A stretch of DNA of 64,000 bases. It comes from Mesonia maritima. GTDB taxonomy: Bacteria; Bacteroidota; Bacteroidia; Flavobacteriales; Flavobacteriaceae. The stretch covers positions 186,001 through 250,000 of the forward strand of contig NZ_JBHLUA010000012.1 in assembly GCF_042433895.1 (NCBI RefSeq), in the 5' to 3' direction. Positions 63,979 through 64,000 of the stretch are shown here, piece by piece (position 1 is the first letter of the stretch; the number at the start of each line of letters is the position of its first letter). The notes under the pieces were generated by a model. It was not told the DNA's origin, searched no databases, and worked only from the letters and a program-made list of their open reading frames with translations. The position numbers and the translations under genes were made by a program.

Positions 63979-64000
63979 AGTTTTTCAACAAGTTTTTAAC
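63979..64000. repeat. Tandem 11-base units upstream of nrdB, candidate operator
   Basis: AGTTTTTCAAC and AAGTTTTTAAC lie head to tail with no gap, about 90-113 bases upstream of the nrdB ATG and at the window edge. Their 11-base period equals one helical turn, the spacing expected for adjacent protein binding. The array may continue beyond the window. Confidence 0.35.

Noticed and set aside
1..64000. CRISPR arrays, IS elements, prophage, tRNA or rRNA genes
   Set aside because: I looked for regularly spaced repeats, transposase-like frames, phage structural genes and cloverleaf/TTCGA signals and saw none.

Overview
The window is AT-rich DNA from a member of the Bacteroidota, most likely a marine or halophilic Flavobacteriaceae; I do not assign a genus. 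The evidence is the many -7 promoter elements of the Bacteroidetes form TAnnTTTG, start codons without clear Shine-Dalgarno sequences, TonB-dependent receptors with a carboxypeptidase-like N-terminal domain, two proteins with type IX secretion (T9SS) C-terminal sorting domains, many SPII lipoproteins, and family members typical of the phylum (SUF operon with an embedded lipoprotein, DksA-like protein with a degenerate finger, OlsF-type acyltransferase fusion). It is mostly core chromosome. I see no prophage, IS element, CRISPR array, tRNA or rRNA.

Layout. 1-4.3 kb: SUF Fe-S operon on the minus strand (sufA, a frameshifted S23-type four-helix-bundle gene, sufB, a lipoprotein, sufC, and sufD cut by the window edge). 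4.5-11 kb: thiL, an ACT-like hypothetical divergent from aspartate kinase lysC, then a minus-strand run of aminopeptidase P, an Nramp-like transporter with an altered metal site, and an alpha/beta hydrolase. 11.2-17.3 kb: sdhC-sdhA-sdhB, a methionine-type aminotransferase and hflX. 17.3-23.3 kb: a surface locus of a DUF5689 lipoprotein, a TonB-dependent receptor and a divergent secreted EEP nuclease/phosphatase. 23.3-32.2 kb: two orphan envelope proteins, a second TonB receptor with a structured leader, an M23 peptidase, a DUF3108 protein, a probable small RNA, and hppD/hmgA of tyrosine catabolism. 32.2-39.8 kb: patatin-BamA protein coupled to uvrC, then a rimB-like/rimK/aspartoacylase/5-FTHF cyclo-ligase operon. 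39.3-45 kb: lipoprotein, lspA, adhesin-like protein, dksA-like gene and ileS. 45.1-55.6 kb: T9SS protein, TerB-like protein, fbp, GNAT, a second aspartate kinase, olsF, small envelope proteins, tadA and dxs. 55.6-64 kb: lipoprotein translationally coupled to an M36 T9SS metalloprotease, dgt, and class I ribonucleotide reductase (nrdB, nrdA).

How the parts work together. The SUF system supplies Fe-S clusters to, among others, SdhB. The RNR and Dgt genes at the right edge act on dNTP supply in opposite directions. HppD and HmgA form the upper homogentisate route. The TonB receptor, lipoprotein and EEP nuclease look like a cell-surface unit that degrades and imports a phosphate- or nucleotide-containing polymer.

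The best leads for something undescribed are: a stand-alone RNA gene (about 29487-29607, minus) with its own promoter and terminator; the inverted-repeat leader of the 24.5-27.1 kb TonB receptor; an IleRS whose HIGH signature reads GIHH; an Nramp homologue without the DPGN/MPH metal ligands; and the TonB-DUF5689-nuclease locus.
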